In this document: positions 18,001 through 26,005 of the stretch, in pieces
Layout: each line of letters begins with the position of its first letter
Numbering within the stretch: position 1 is the stretch's first letter
Assembly (NCBI GenBank): GCA_902785055.1
Contig: CACZXG010000014.1
Location: 1 to 34,858 of the forward strand
DNA from: an uncultured Lachnospiraceae bacterium
GTDB taxonomy: Bacteria > Bacillota > Clostridia > Lachnospirales > Lachnospiraceae
Direction of reading: 5' to 3'
Length of the DNA: 34,858 bases
Translations under genes and position numbers: made by a program
The notes under the pieces: model-generated
Databases searched by the model: none
What the model saw: the letters and a program-made list of their open reading frames with translations, nothing else
Told to the model about the DNA's origin: nothing

Positions 18001-18263
18001 CCGGAGAACAGGGTTCGGGCGCGGAAATCAGGGATAATTCGGGATATGACGAGCATTTCGCTGAGGCGGGAAGGTTCATTATTGAGAAGAATAAAGCTTC
18101 CATAGGCATGCTGCAGCGTGTGTTCAAGATCGGATTTAACAGAGCCGCCAGGATCATGGACCAGCTTGCTGACGCAGGCGTCGTCAGTGAAGACAACGGT
18201 ACCAGAGCCAGACAGGTCCTGATGGATATGCCGACATTTGAACAGCTCCTGGAGGACATGTAA
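15015..18263 (+). CDS. ftsK: DNA translocase FtsK/SpoIIIE
   Basis: This septal membrane pump moves double-stranded DNA during division or sporulation. The N-terminus is basic, followed by about four membrane segments (roughly residues 53-210). A long linker (about 210-590) is first a charged coiled coil rich in Arg, Glu and Lys, then acidic and low in complexity. The motor has Walker A GATGSGKS (746-753) and Walker B with VVIVDELAD around D859. The final 65 or so residues are the winged-helix gamma domain ([20 protein letters not shown]) that reads polar DNA signals. At 1082 residues it is longer than B. subtilis SpoIIIE (about 790) because of the linker. The ribosome site AAGGAAGG (14994-15001) is 13 bases from the ATG, a long gap. 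Two 12-base direct repeats, ACGGCGGWCAAC, lie in the 66-base gap upstream (14951-14962 and 14972-14983). Confidence 0.96.
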   Translation: MASSKAKRSTNSRKRQTGSGRKAGSTAPKRMTKADSERLALEEMRAQEVKRDIRLLVLFGAMVFLMIAELGYGGVVGKALSSVMFGLFGMAAYAIPPFVFITVLFVISNMGRRTLPARTAALVMLMICACAAFELWSGEPGKAQAYNAAEIYQRCAASKEGGGLIGGTAAYWLFRLLKNVGSVFVLILLILIFLMIFTQFSPVERYRKAQQDRIRRGDPSFMEKRRARAQEAREASARRREAIATAKEKEKKEREELLEQERANREERRKRRDQMRQEAAKREQLDMSSTVISPALDEEEEDFGLDEGSSLFSRTEKKKTQPAAAEETDRGPEKIRTATSHGIRFLDRDTGRTNRAEEIRVSASPVNDSQDNPDGRILRPDANTVRVESENLIRIDPEDGSLYDGRSGLATMTVFTRTKDTDKNDDQLHFPFGKEENERGMMKIYAKENSAEQFTALNTPDIADAGGMSTFNAQAQRNADRTAPAAEDELPWGADALSEEEMAAIEAEEAGFTQAQNREAPLPVQEDRAASSSPVRTTVTARQKTDKPEARESVADEDLEGIEVHRDRGDDKNSGAGRTVASGQTRSKENRKYSFPPFKLLKEGEAGHNAETDRELKETAFRLQETLRTFGVNVTITDISQGPSITRYELQPEQGVKVSKIVNLANDIKLSLAAVDIRIEAPIPGKPAIGIEVPNKHPSVVSLRDILETQEFRGAKSRLAFAVGKDLGGKTVVTDIAKMPHLLIAGATGSGKSVCINTIIMSILYKASPDEVQLIMIDPKVVELSVYNGIPHLMIPVVTDVKKASAALNWAVAEMERRYKLFAAAGTRDLNGYNAMIRAKGSEAGENEKVLSRLVVIVDELADLMMVAKNEVEASICRLAQLARAAGIHLIIATQRPSVDVITGLIKANMPSRIAFSVTSQVDSRTILDMAGAEKLIGKGDMLFYPQNYQKPARIQGAFISDEEVQSVVDYIKTNNVTDDSAMASISSEIDGIAASGEQGSGAEIRDNSGYDEHFAEAGRFIIEKNKASIGMLQRVFKIGFNRAARIMDQLADAGVVSEDNGTRARQVLMDMPTFEQLLEDM

Positions 18264-18264
18264 T

Positions 18265-18957
18265 ATGACAAGGAAACTGAGGGCGGCGATCCTTCTTCTT
18301 CTCTTTGCTCTTGCTTTGGCCGCCGCATTTTTCGCTTACCGGCGCAAACTCTCAAATTCAAGAGCAGTACTTGCGGAAAAATCTGCCCTTAAAGCGGAAG
18401 AGGGAGCTTATGCAGAAGCCTCGCGTCTGATCGACAGAGCACTGCAGTCCCCGGAGGACGGCTCTTTTACCGATGAACAGCTCTACCTGAAAAAGGCCGA
18501 GTACATACAGCAGGCGGGCGACAGCGACCAGGCGCTGAGTATTGCTATGCGCGTCATAAAGAATACAAATGAGGGGCAGCAGGAATTCGACGAAGCCTGG
18601 GAAAGGATCGTATCGATCTGCACCGAGGAGGAGGAATTCGGCAAGCTCGCGACCCTTCTTGAGGGGAGCGGAGTGGAGTCGGTTAAGAGCAGATATTACA
18701 ATTATCTGGTATATGATCCGGTTTTCCGTGATCCGCCCGGGACCTATGAGGACAGCCTTGTGCTCTACATAGAAAGCCAGGGCGCAGGTGCGGTATTCTA
18801 CACGCTCGACGGAACGAATCCGACGGAGAAGAGCAATCTCTACAGCGGTCCTATAACCCTAAGACCCGGGATCTATACGATAAAAGCATTCTTTATCAAC
18901 CGCTATGGCTTAAGGAGCAATACGGTGACCGGCGCTTATAAGATCACGGAAGACTGA
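18265..18957 (+). CDS. Membrane-anchored protein with TPR-like helices and a chitobiase C-terminal-like domain
   Basis: The start is the ATG at 18265, one base after the ftsK stop, with GGAGG at 18251-18255 inside ftsK. This implies tight co-expression with the translocase. An ATG at 18238 in the same frame was rejected. Of 230 residues, 7-25 form one membrane helix followed by positive charge, so the rest is probably outside the cell. Residues 40-135 look like two or three TPR-like helical repeats (AYAEASRLIDRAL, LYLKKAEYIQQAGDSDQAL). Residues 158-228 are a beta domain with VFYTLDGTNPTEKSNLYSG and GIYTIKAFFINRYGLRS, the signature of the CHB_HEX_C-type domain at the end of chitobiases and surface proteins. 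No catalytic motif is seen. A cell-envelope or division-site scaffold role is a guess from position. Confidence 0.75.
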   Translation: MTRKLRAAILLLLFALALAAAFFAYRRKLSNSRAVLAEKSALKAEEGAYAEASRLIDRALQSPEDGSFTDEQLYLKKAEYIQQAGDSDQALSIAMRVIKNTNEGQQEFDEAWERIVSICTEEEEFGKLATLLEGSGVESVKSRYYNYLVYDPVFRDPPGTYEDSLVLYIESQGAGAVFYTLDGTNPTEKSNLYSGPITLRPGIYTIKAFFINRYGLRSNTVTGAYKITED

Positions 18958-18996
18958 ATTGTATCTGATTTAACTACATTAATTATAAACGCACTA

Positions 18997-19026
18997 TTGT
19001 GCTTTAACGGAAAGAAGTGCTATTAT
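18997..19026 (+). promoter_or_regulatory. Promoter candidate for nfnAB
   Basis: TTGTGC (18997-19002) and TATTAT (19021-19026) are separated by 18 bases in a very AT-rich 120-base gap, about 50 bases before the start. The proA promoter uses the same TTGTGC and spacer. Confidence 0.4.
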
Positions 19027-19078
19027 AAATCGGATTTAGTTTATTAAATGCTATTAAGCAGAACACATGGAGGTTTTT

Positions 19079-19957
19079 ATGTTCAAGATCACCAAGAAGG
19101 AGAATCTGGCCCCCAACATTTACCTTATGGATGTTGAGGCTCCCAGAATAGCCAAGTATGCGCTTCCCGGACAATTCCTGATCGTCCGCGTGGACGAGGA
19201 AGGCGAAAGGATTCCTCTGACTATCTGTGATTATGACAGTGAGAAGGGACTTGTGCAGATCGTATTTCAAGTCATCGGCGGGGATACATACAGAATGTCG
19301 TCCCTGGAAGTGGGAGACAGCTTCGCGGATATGGTCGGACCCTTAGGCAAACCCTCCGATCTGACAGAAATGCCCCTGGAAGAGCTCAAAAAGATGAAAA
19401 TCTGCTTCATCGCGGGCGGAGTCGGAACAGCTCCCGTATACTGCCAGCTCAAATGGCTTAAGAATCAGGGCGTCGAAGTGGACTGCATCCAGGGAGCAAG
19501 GACAAAGGACATCATTATCCTGGAGAAGGAGATGAGTGAAGTTTCCAATCTTCACATTTGCACAGATGACGGCTCCTACGGCATCCACGGCAATGTCTGC
19601 GTGGCACTTCAGAAACTCTGGGATGAAGGAAAGAGATTTGACAGAGTCATCGCCATCGGCCCCATGATCATGATGAAGTTCGTATGTCAGCTGACCAAAC
19701 AGCTCGGTGTCGAGACAATAGTATCCATGAACCCCATCATGGTAGACGGAACCGGAATGTGCGGTGCCTGCCGTCTGATGGTAGGCGGAAAAGTGAAATT
19801 CGCATGCGTCGACGGACCTGAGTTCGACGGCCATGAGGTTGACTTCGCACAGGCAATGCAGAGAATGAAACTCTACGCCACAGAAGAAGGACGTCTGTAC
19901 CTCAGGGCCAAAGAGGGCGACACGCACCACGGCGGCTGCGGCAATTGCGGAAACTGA
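19079..19957 (+). CDS. nfnA: NADH-dependent ferredoxin:NADP+ oxidoreductase small subunit NfnA
   Basis: This is the small flavoprotein subunit of the cytosolic electron-bifurcating transhydrogenase, which couples NADH and reduced ferredoxin to NADPH formation. The 292 residues have a ferredoxin-reductase fold like PyrK: an FAD-binding barrel with RIPLTICDYD (44-53), then an NAD domain with AGGVGTAPVY. The iron-sulfur ligands are D223-X4-C228-X2-C231-X11-C243; Asp in place of the first Cys of PyrK is the mark of NfnA. The C-terminus ends in GGCGNCGN, adding two cysteines. TGGAGG five bases before the ATG sets the start; an upstream in-frame ATG at 19067 lies on the ribosome site. It is directly followed by nfnB, which confirms the assignment over sulfide dehydrogenase or dihydroorotate dehydrogenase subunits. 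Confidence 0.93.
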   Translation: MFKITKKENLAPNIYLMDVEAPRIAKYALPGQFLIVRVDEEGERIPLTICDYDSEKGLVQIVFQVIGGDTYRMSSLEVGDSFADMVGPLGKPSDLTEMPLEELKKMKICFIAGGVGTAPVYCQLKWLKNQGVEVDCIQGARTKDIIILEKEMSEVSNLHICTDDGSYGIHGNVCVALQKLWDEGKRFDRVIAIGPMIMMKFVCQLTKQLGVETIVSMNPIMVDGTGMCGACRLMVGGKVKFACVDGPEFDGHEVDFAQAMQRMKLYATEEGRLYLRAKEGDTHHGGCGNCGN

Positions 19958-19997
19958 CGGATTCGTGCATATAGATCGTTCTAGAAAGGATACTGTT

Positions 19998-21383
19998 ATG
20001 GATATGATGAAGAAAGTTCCTGTAAGGGAACAGGATCCCAAGGTGAGAGCCACGAATTTCGACGAGGTCTGCCTTGGCTATAATAAAGAAGAGGCTGAAG
20101 CTGAGGCACAGCGCTGCCTTAATTGCAAGAATCCCAGATGTGTTCAGGGATGTCCCGTGAATATCGACATTCCCGGATTTATCACAAAGCTCAAGGAGAG
20201 CGATGTTAAGGGCGCCTACGATGTGATCGGAAGATCCTCCTCCCTTCCCGCGATCTGCGGACGCGTATGTCCCCAGGAGACTCAGTGCGAAGGCAAGTGC
20301 GTAAGAGGTATCAAGGGCGAGCCGGTTTCGATCGGCAAGCTGGAAAGATATGTGGCTGACACAGCGCGCGCTATGGGAGTAAAACCCCAGGGAGCGGAGA
20401 AGACAAACGGACACAAAGTCGCCGTCATCGGTTCAGGCCCTGCAGGCCTTACCTGCGCGGGTGACCTGGCCAAGATGGGCTACGAAGTCACTATCTTCGA
20501 GGCGCTGCACAAAGCGGGCGGCGTTCTGGTGTACGGTATTCCCGAGTTCCGTCTTCCCAAGGACGCGGTAGTAGAGAAAGAGATCGAGAACGTCAAGTCC
20601 CTCGGTGTCAAAATAGAGACGGACTGTGTGGTCGGCAAATCCGCCACCATCGACGGCCTTATGAAGAATGAGGGATACGAAGCTGTCTTTATCGGTTCCG
20701 GCGCAGGCCTTCCCAAATTCATGGGAATCCCCGGCGAGCAGGCTATGGGCGTGTTCTCAGCCAATGAATATCTGACAAGAAGCAACCTCATGAAGGCGTT
20801 CAGCGATCAGTCCAGAACCCCTATCATGAGAGCGAAAAAAGCGGTCATCGTGGGCGGCGGCAACGTTGCTATGGATGCGGCCAGGACGGCTCTTCGTCTG
20901 GGCGCAGAGACCCATATCGTCTACAGAAGAAGTGAAGAGGAACTCCCTGCAAGACGCGAGGAAGTCCATCACGCCAAGGAAGAGGGAATCATCTTTAATC
21001 TTCTGACTAACCCCGTCGAGATCCACGCCGACGAGAACGGCTGGGTAAAAGGCATCACCTGCATCCGCATGGAACTGGGCGAGCCCGACGCATCCGGAAG
21101 ACGCAGACCTGTGGAAGTTCCCGGTTCCGAGTTCTATATCGAGTGTGACGCAGTCATCATGTCCCTCGGCACATCTCCGAACCCGCTGATCTCTTCCACG
21201 ACCGACGGCCTCGAAGCGAACCGCAGGGGCTGCATCGTCGCTGACGAGGAGAAGGGACAGACATCCAAGGAAGGCGTATTCGCAGGCGGCGACGCTGTTA
21301 CCGGCGCTGCTACCGTTATCCTTGCTATGGGTGCCGGAAAGGCTGCCGCTAAGGGTATTGACGAATATCTGTCAGCGAAGTAA
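19998..21383 (+). CDS. nfnB: NADH-dependent ferredoxin:NADP+ oxidoreductase large subunit NfnB
   Basis: This subunit carries the bifurcating FAD and two [4Fe-4S] clusters and reduces NADP+. It is often mis-annotated as the glutamate synthase small chain (GltA/GltD), whose fold it shares, but no large glutamate synthase gene is nearby and nfnA is upstream. Residues 40-52 give C-X2-C-X4-C-X3-CP, and a second cysteine group, ICGRVCPQETQCEGKC, follows near 87-102. The FAD site is VAVIGSGPAGLTCA (near 140), and the NADP Rossmann motif is VIVGGGNVAMDAARTA. The C-terminal GGD motif (FAGGDAVTGAATVILAMG) closes the FAD site. The 461-residue frame starts at ATG 19998 with AAAGGA seven bases upstream; an ATG at 19965 was rejected for lack of one. 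Confidence 0.93.
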   Translation: MDMMKKVPVREQDPKVRATNFDEVCLGYNKEEAEAEAQRCLNCKNPRCVQGCPVNIDIPGFITKLKESDVKGAYDVIGRSSSLPAICGRVCPQETQCEGKCVRGIKGEPVSIGKLERYVADTARAMGVKPQGAEKTNGHKVAVIGSGPAGLTCAGDLAKMGYEVTIFEALHKAGGVLVYGIPEFRLPKDAVVEKEIENVKSLGVKIETDCVVGKSATIDGLMKNEGYEAVFIGSGAGLPKFMGIPGEQAMGVFSANEYLTRSNLMKAFSDQSRTPIMRAKKAVIVGGGNVAMDAARTALRLGAETHIVYRRSEEELPARREEVHHAKEEGIIFNLLTNPVEIHADENGWVKGITCIRMELGEPDASGRRRPVEVPGSEFYIECDAVIMSLGTSPNPLISSTTDGLEANRRGCIVADEEKGQTSKEGVFAGGDAVTGAATVILAMGAGKAAAKGIDEYLSAK

Positions 21384-21403
21384 TTTGTAAGTGGCATTGC
21401 AAC

Positions 21404-21445
21404 GGGAGCGTGCACCGCGCGAGCAGCGGTATGCGCTCCCTTTTT
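21404..21445 (+). terminator. Terminator between nfnB and phoH
   Basis: GGGAGCGTGCACCGC and GCGGTATGCGCTCCC form a 15-base stem with two G-T pairs and one mismatch, then TTTTT (21441-21445). The T run ends only 16 bases before the phoH start codon. Confidence 0.8.
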
Positions 21446-21461
21446 GGAAAAAAGAGGAAAA

Positions 21462-22448
21462 ATGACGGAAATTCTGGACTTAACCGCGCAGGAGCAGCGG
21501 GATATTTTTGGAAGCAAAGATCACTATGTAAGAAAGATAGAGAAAGATCTGGATGTGGCTGTGATCGCGCGGGACGGCGTGATCAAGGTGACCGGTGATG
21601 AGCCCAATGTGCGTAAAGCAGTCGGGATCCTTGAGAACCTGGCGGGACTGTCGAGAGCCGGGGGCGAGATCGAGGACCAGAGCGTAGATTACGCCATCGA
21701 GATGAAGGACGAGCCGGATTCCGGCCGGCTGGCGGATTTTGACAAAGATATCATCTGCCACACAGTCAGCGGAAAACCGATCAAGCCCAAGACGCTTGGA
21801 CAGAAGAAGTACATAGATTCCATCAGAAACAACCTCATCGTATTCGCAAACGGGCCTGCGGGAACAGGAAAGACTTTTCTTGCCATGGCGATGGCGATCA
21901 CCGCGTTTCAGAACAAGGAAGTCGAGAGGATCATCATGACAAGACCTGCCATAGAAGCGGGTGAAAAGCTCGGCTTTCTTCCCGGCGATCTGCAGAGTAA
22001 GGTCGATCCCTATCTGCGGCCGCTGTACGATGCGCTCTACCAGATCATGGGGGCGGAGAATTTCAGGAAGAATATGGAGAACGGCCTGATCGAGGTGGCG
22101 CCCCTCGCCTACATGAGGGGACGGACGCTGGACAACGCCTATATCATTCTTGACGAAGCCCAGAATACGACGCCGGAACAGATGAAGATGTTCCTGACGA
22201 GATTCGGCTTCGGGTCCCACGCCATTATAACCGGCGACGCCACACAGAAGGACCTTGCACCAAATACAAGATCGGGACTCGACGTAGCCATGAAGGTCCT
22301 TAAAAATGTGGACGGCATCAGTTTCATCAATCTTACCGCGAAGGATGTAGTCCGCCATCCCCTGGTACAGAAGATCGTCAAGGCATATGAGGATTACGAA
22401 AACCATGGTCGTTTTGAACACAGATATCCAAACAGAAGAAAAATTTGA
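21462..22448 (+). CDS. phoH: PhoH-like ATPase (YbeZ type)
   Basis: This cytosolic P-loop ATPase is the usual partner of the RNA endonuclease YbeY, and its family is linked to RNA handling. In the 328-residue protein, an N-terminal KH-like part (about 1-95) is followed by Walker A GPAGTGKT (131-138), FITRPAIE-type sequence (IMTRPAIEAGEKLGFLPGD), Walker B YIILDEAQNTT and ITGDATQKDL. The start is ATG 21462 with AGAGGA, at a rather short distance; an in-frame TTG at 21444 lies in the terminator tail and was rejected. The gene overlaps ybeY by 44 bases, the common phoH-ybeY arrangement. No promoter was found between the nfnB terminator and the gene, so transcription probably depends on read-through or an unrecognised promoter. 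Confidence 0.94.
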   Translation: MTEILDLTAQEQRDIFGSKDHYVRKIEKDLDVAVIARDGVIKVTGDEPNVRKAVGILENLAGLSRAGGEIEDQSVDYAIEMKDEPDSGRLADFDKDIICHTVSGKPIKPKTLGQKKYIDSIRNNLIVFANGPAGTGKTFLAMAMAITAFQNKEVERIIMTRPAIEAGEKLGFLPGDLQSKVDPYLRPLYDALYQIMGAENFRKNMENGLIEVAPLAYMRGRTLDNAYIILDEAQNTTPEQMKMFLTRFGFGSHAIITGDATQKDLAPNTRSGLDVAMKVLKNVDGISFINLTAKDVVRHPLVQKIVKAYEDYENHGRFEHRYPNRRKI

Positions 22449-22902
22449 TTTTGATCCGGAAGAGACCGCGCTCAAGGTATGTGAGGAAGTGCTGAAGCAG
22501 GAAGAGTTCCCTGAGGACGCCGAGATCTCGCTCGTTCTCACAGACGCGGAGGAAGTGCACCGCCTGAACCTGGAATTTCGGGGGATCGACCGGACGACGG
22601 ATGTCCTCTCTTTTCCCGGACTGGATTTCGAAGAACCTGCCGCCTTTGAAGAGAGCATCGATGAGAGCTGCATCAACCCGGATAACGATTGTGTGATGCT
22701 GGGTGACATTGTCATCAACGCGCAGAAAGTGAAAGAGCAGGCGGCGGAATACGGTCACAGTAAGAAGCGGGAATTCGCTTTTCTTATAGCCCACAGCATG
22801 CTCCATCTGTGCGGATATGATCATATGACGCCGGAGGAAGCGGAAGTGATGGAAGAGAGACAGGAGAAGGCTCTTTCGTCTCTGGGAATCACGAGGGAGT
22901 AA
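22405..22902 (+). CDS. ybeY: Endoribonuclease / rRNA maturation factor YbeY
   Basis: This zinc-dependent RNase acts in 16S rRNA 3'-end maturation and ribosome quality control. The motif AHSMLHLCGYDH gives zinc ligands H130, H134 and H140; the usual HGxLHL has Ser for Gly here. TDVLSFP and the LGDIVIN block are also typical. The start lies inside phoH. ATG 22405 has AGGA about 11 bases upstream; ATG 22387 is also in frame and adds six residues (MRITKT), so the start is uncertain. The 165-residue length is normal. In many Clostridia the next genes are dgkA and era; here two flavoprotein genes follow instead. Confidence 0.93.
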   Translation: MVVLNTDIQTEEKFDFDPEETALKVCEEVLKQEEFPEDAEISLVLTDAEEVHRLNLEFRGIDRTTDVLSFPGLDFEEPAAFEESIDESCINPDNDCVMLGDIVINAQKVKEQAAEYGHSKKREFAFLIAHSMLHLCGYDHMTPEEAEVMEERQEKALSSLGITRE

Positions 22903-22924
22903 CGACAGAAGGAGAGTGCACCGC

Positions 22925-24223
22925 ATGGCAAAGAAAAAGAGCGCGGTCGGAAATGAGCTGATGACCAGTGACCGGGTCTATGACGTGGCAGTGATCGGAG
23001 GAGGAGCTTCCGGCTGCATGGCAGCTTGCGCGGCATCTGAAAACGGCGCCCGTACGCTGATCCTGGAAGCGAATGACAGAGTCGGCAGGAAGATCTGTGC
23101 CACCGGCAACGGACGCTGCAATCTTACAAATCTCCATGTGGATGAAAATTGTTATCATACAGGCGGAGGAGAGGACCTCTCCGCCTTTTTTGCGCGTTTT
23201 TCCGTACAGGATAATCTTCGTTTCTGGGAATCAAAGGGGGTTTATCTCCACGACAGGAACGGATATGTCTATCCCAGGACAGATCAGGCGTCCACGATCG
23301 CTGAAGCCTTTGACAAATTACTGCGCGCGGCGGGGACAGAGATCATCACCGGAATAAGGGTAAAAGACATTGAGCAGACAGAGGGCAGAGAAGGAAAGGT
23401 GTTCCGGATCGTGACGAATGAAGGAAGTCACTGTTTTGCTAAAAAAGTGATACTCGCGGGCGGCGGAGCAGCAGGACCGCAGTATGGAAGTGACGGAAGC
23501 CTCTATGAGATCGCCCGCAGCCTCGGACATACGGTAAACAAGCCGCTGCCTGCACTGGTGCCTCTTGTGTCAGACGACAAAGATTTAAAAGCCGCGGCGG
23601 GTGTCCGCTGCGACGCGAAGATCACACTTGTGTGCGGAGAGAAATCATTCCGCGCCGAGCGGGGAGAACTGCAGATCACTCAGACGGGGATCTCCGGAAT
23701 TCCCGTATTTCAGATCAGTTCCCAGGCGTCGAGAGCCCTGGATGAAGGAAAAAAGGTCTGTGCGCAGATCGATTTTCTTCCCGACTTCACGGACCAAATG
23801 TGGGAGGCGGAAAAAGAAAGGAGATTGTCCGAGGACAGAAACTGTATGCTCGGCGTATTCTTCCTTGGACTTGTGAACAGAAAGGTGCTGGCCCTGCTCT
23901 TGAGAAAACGGGAATTGCAGGCGGAAAAGAAAGCGTCTAAAGTTGACGAGGATACGTTGATAAGCATTATGCAGGATATGCGAAGCTTCAAAGTGCGTGT
24001 TACCGGAACAGGCGGATTTGAACAGGCCCAGGTGACAACAGGCGGGATCCCGCTCTCCCAGACGGATGAAAATCTGATGTCTGTCCGCTGCAGCGGACTT
24101 TATCTGGCAGGGGAACTGCTGGACGTGGACGGAATCTGCGGCGGTTACAATCTGCAGTGGGCTTTTACCAGCGGCTGGATCGCCGGAAAGAGCGCGGCAG
24201 GGGAAAGGAGCGGCGGTAAATGA
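22925..24223 (+). CDS. HI0933/BaiN-family flavoprotein (NAD(P)/FAD-dependent oxidoreductase)
   Basis: The 432-residue protein starts with an FAD Rossmann motif VAVIGGGASGCMAA (21-34), followed by RVGRKICATGNGRCNLTN, the signature of the HI0933/YhiN/BaiN family. A C-terminal GELLDVDGICGGYNLQWAFTSG closes the FAD site. The reaction is unknown for most members. BaiN of Clostridium scindens is reported to act in bile acid 7-dehydroxylation, but the name is spread widely by homology and no bai genes are present here, so a bile-acid role is not supported. GGAGAG ends 8 bases before ATG 22925; a GTG at 22916 overlaps it and was rejected. The stop overlaps the start of the next flavoprotein by four bases (ATGA). 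Confidence 0.85.
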   Translation: MAKKKSAVGNELMTSDRVYDVAVIGGGASGCMAACAASENGARTLILEANDRVGRKICATGNGRCNLTNLHVDENCYHTGGGEDLSAFFARFSVQDNLRFWESKGVYLHDRNGYVYPRTDQASTIAEAFDKLLRAAGTEIITGIRVKDIEQTEGREGKVFRIVTNEGSHCFAKKVILAGGGAAGPQYGSDGSLYEIARSLGHTVNKPLPALVPLVSDDKDLKAAAGVRCDAKITLVCGEKSFRAERGELQITQTGISGIPVFQISSQASRALDEGKKVCAQIDFLPDFTDQMWEAEKERRLSEDRNCMLGVFFLGLVNRKVLALLLRKRELQAEKKASKVDEDTLISIMQDMRSFKVRVTGTGGFEQAQVTTGGIPLSQTDENLMSVRCSGLYLAGELLDVDGICGGYNLQWAFTSGWIAGKSAAGERSGGK

Positions 24224-25893
24224 TAAGGATCTCACAGTTAAAGCTTCCGTGTGGACACAGCAGAGGGGATTTGGAGGGCCGGGTAAGAAAAATACTCCGG
24301 CTGGGAGGTGGAGAGCCTCTGAGAATTGAGATTCGCAAGCATTCCATCGACGCAAGGAAAAAACCTCAGCTTTTCGATATCTATACTGTGGACGCGGATC
24401 TCGGAATAGGACTGAGCGCGGAAAAAAAGCGCATTGCGAAACTTCGCAGTAAAGACATTTCTGTAGTACAGCCGTCCGAATATAGTTTTCCTGAGGCTGG
24501 ATGTGAAAAGATGGAAAAGCGGCCTGTTGTGATCGGAGCCGGTCCCGCCGGGCTCTTCTGCGCGCTGATGCTGGCGGAGCACGGCTACAGGCCGATTATC
24601 CTTGAGCGCGGCAGGAGCATTGAACACAGGAGCAGCGACATAGAGAAGTACTGGGAGACAGGTGTCCTGGATCCCTCTTCCAATATCCAGTTCGGCGAGG
24701 GCGGCGCAGGCACTTTTTCCGACGGTAAACTAAACACGCAGATCAACGATAAGACCGGAAGGAGCGCGGAGGTTCTGCGGATCTTCGTTTCCGCCGGAGC
24801 GCCTGAGGACATCCTTTATGAGGGAAAGCCCCATATTGGAACAGATAAACTCAGAACTGTGATCCCGGCCATCAGGGAACGGATCATCGCAGCGGGAGGA
24901 GAAGTCCGCTTCGAGGCGCAGGTGACGGATCTTAAGATCCGCGAAGGCGCAGTCCGGGCGGTCATTTTACAAGACGGCGGTCTGCTTGAGACGGATACAG
25001 TCGTTCTGGCTCCCGGGCACAGCGCAAGGGATACAATACGCGCGCTGTACGAGAGGGGAATTCCCATGCAGCAGAAAGATTTTGCGGTTGGGCTTCGCGT
25101 ATCCCATCCCCAGCGGCTGATCGACCGCTCCCAGTATGGTGTTTGTGAAAAAGAGGAGATGGAGAGACTTGGCCTTTCAGCTGCCAGTTACAAATTGACA
25201 GCCAGGGCTTCCTCCGGAAGAGGTGTTTATTCTTTCTGCATGTGTCCGGGCGGCTATATCGTGGACGCGTCCTCGGAAGCCGGGCGGATCGCGGTAAACG
25301 GCATGAGCGAACACGCGAGAAACAGCGGCAGAGCCAACAGCGCGATCGTGTGCACTGTTGGAGCGGAGGAATTCGGGGGCAGTCACCCTCTGCAGGGAAT
25401 GCTGTTCCAGCAGAAGCTGGAGGAGAAGGCTTTCCGGCTTGGAAAAGGATCCGTTCCCGTGCAGAGATACCAGGCTCTGAGGGACAGGTTTCTGCAGACT
25501 GAGAAATCCGGAGAGGGCACAGACCGCGCTCCGTCAGATGGTGCTGCTGATGAGTATCTGAAGACTCAGGACCTGTGCATACGCGGAAGGTGGAGAGAGG
25601 CAGATCTGAGCGATCTTCTGCCTCGTGACCTGACAAGGGACTTCATAGAGGGAATGGAATATTTTGACAGGAAGATCGAAGGATTTGCCGGGCCCGAAGC
25701 GTTCTGCGCGGGACTCGAGACCCGCACTTCTTCTCCTGTCAGGATCCCGAGAGGCGAGGACCTGCAGGCAGAGATCAGGGGACTTTATCCCTGCGGGGAA
25801 GGCGCCGGATATGCCGGGGGCATTATGTCAGCGGCCATGGACGGGATCCGTGTGGCGGAAGCAATAAGAAAGCGCTTTTGCGTGCCGGAATAG
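24220..25893 (+). CDS. Uncharacterised FAD-dependent dehydrogenase (COG2509 type)
   Basis: The 557-residue protein has an N-terminal alpha/beta domain of about 95 residues (with IRKHSIDARKKPQ near 38-50), then an FAD site VVIGAGPAGLFCALML (103-118). The middle carries NIQFGEGGAGTFSDGKLNT, a hallmark of this family, and later VCEKE and YSFCMCPGG. The C-terminus has GLYPCGEGAGYAGGIMSAA. The substrate is unknown. The start ATG overlaps the stop of the preceding flavoprotein (ATGA), implying translational coupling. Pairing of these two FAD protein families back to back behind phoH-ybeY suggests co-regulation but gives no pathway. It is followed by 112 bases containing the proA promoter, without a clear terminator. 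Confidence 0.85.
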   Translation: MIRISQLKLPCGHSRGDLEGRVRKILRLGGGEPLRIEIRKHSIDARKKPQLFDIYTVDADLGIGLSAEKKRIAKLRSKDISVVQPSEYSFPEAGCEKMEKRPVVIGAGPAGLFCALMLAEHGYRPIILERGRSIEHRSSDIEKYWETGVLDPSSNIQFGEGGAGTFSDGKLNTQINDKTGRSAEVLRIFVSAGAPEDILYEGKPHIGTDKLRTVIPAIRERIIAAGGEVRFEAQVTDLKIREGAVRAVILQDGGLLETDTVVLAPGHSARDTIRALYERGIPMQQKDFAVGLRVSHPQRLIDRSQYGVCEKEEMERLGLSAASYKLTARASSGRGVYSFCMCPGGYIVDASSEAGRIAVNGMSEHARNSGRANSAIVCTVGAEEFGGSHPLQGMLFQQKLEEKAFRLGKGSVPVQRYQALRDRFLQTEKSGEGTDRAPSDGAADEYLKTQDLCIRGRWREADLSDLLPRDLTRDFIEGMEYFDRKIEGFAGPEAFCAGLETRTSSPVRIPRGEDLQAEIRGLYPCGEGAGYAGGIMSAAMDGIRVAEAIRKRFCVPE

Positions 25894-25905
25894 ACAAAAG
25901 GAAAC

Positions 25906-25935
25906 TTGTGCATAAGGCGCGGATACGGCTATAAT
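25906..25935 (+). promoter_or_regulatory. Promoter for proA
   Basis: TTGTGC (25906-25911) and a consensus TATAAT (25930-25935) are separated by 18 bases, about 70 bases before the start codon. Confidence 0.55.
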
Positions 25936-26005
25936 GGTGAATACCAATCAGGCAAAATATCGGTAACTGTTGATGAATATAACGACCGGGACGAGGTGAA
26001 CTATC

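Noticed and set aside
18958-19078. Rex operator upstream of nfnAB
   Set aside because: TTGTGCTTTAACG resembles one half of a Rex site, but the second half is missing and the inverted symmetry is absent.
19998-21383. Glutamate synthase small subunit
   Set aside because: The fold is shared, but nfnA lies directly upstream and there is no large subunit; NfnB fits better.
22925-24223. Bile-acid (BaiN) role for the first flavoprotein
   Set aside because: The name comes from family resemblance only; no other bile-acid genes are in the window.
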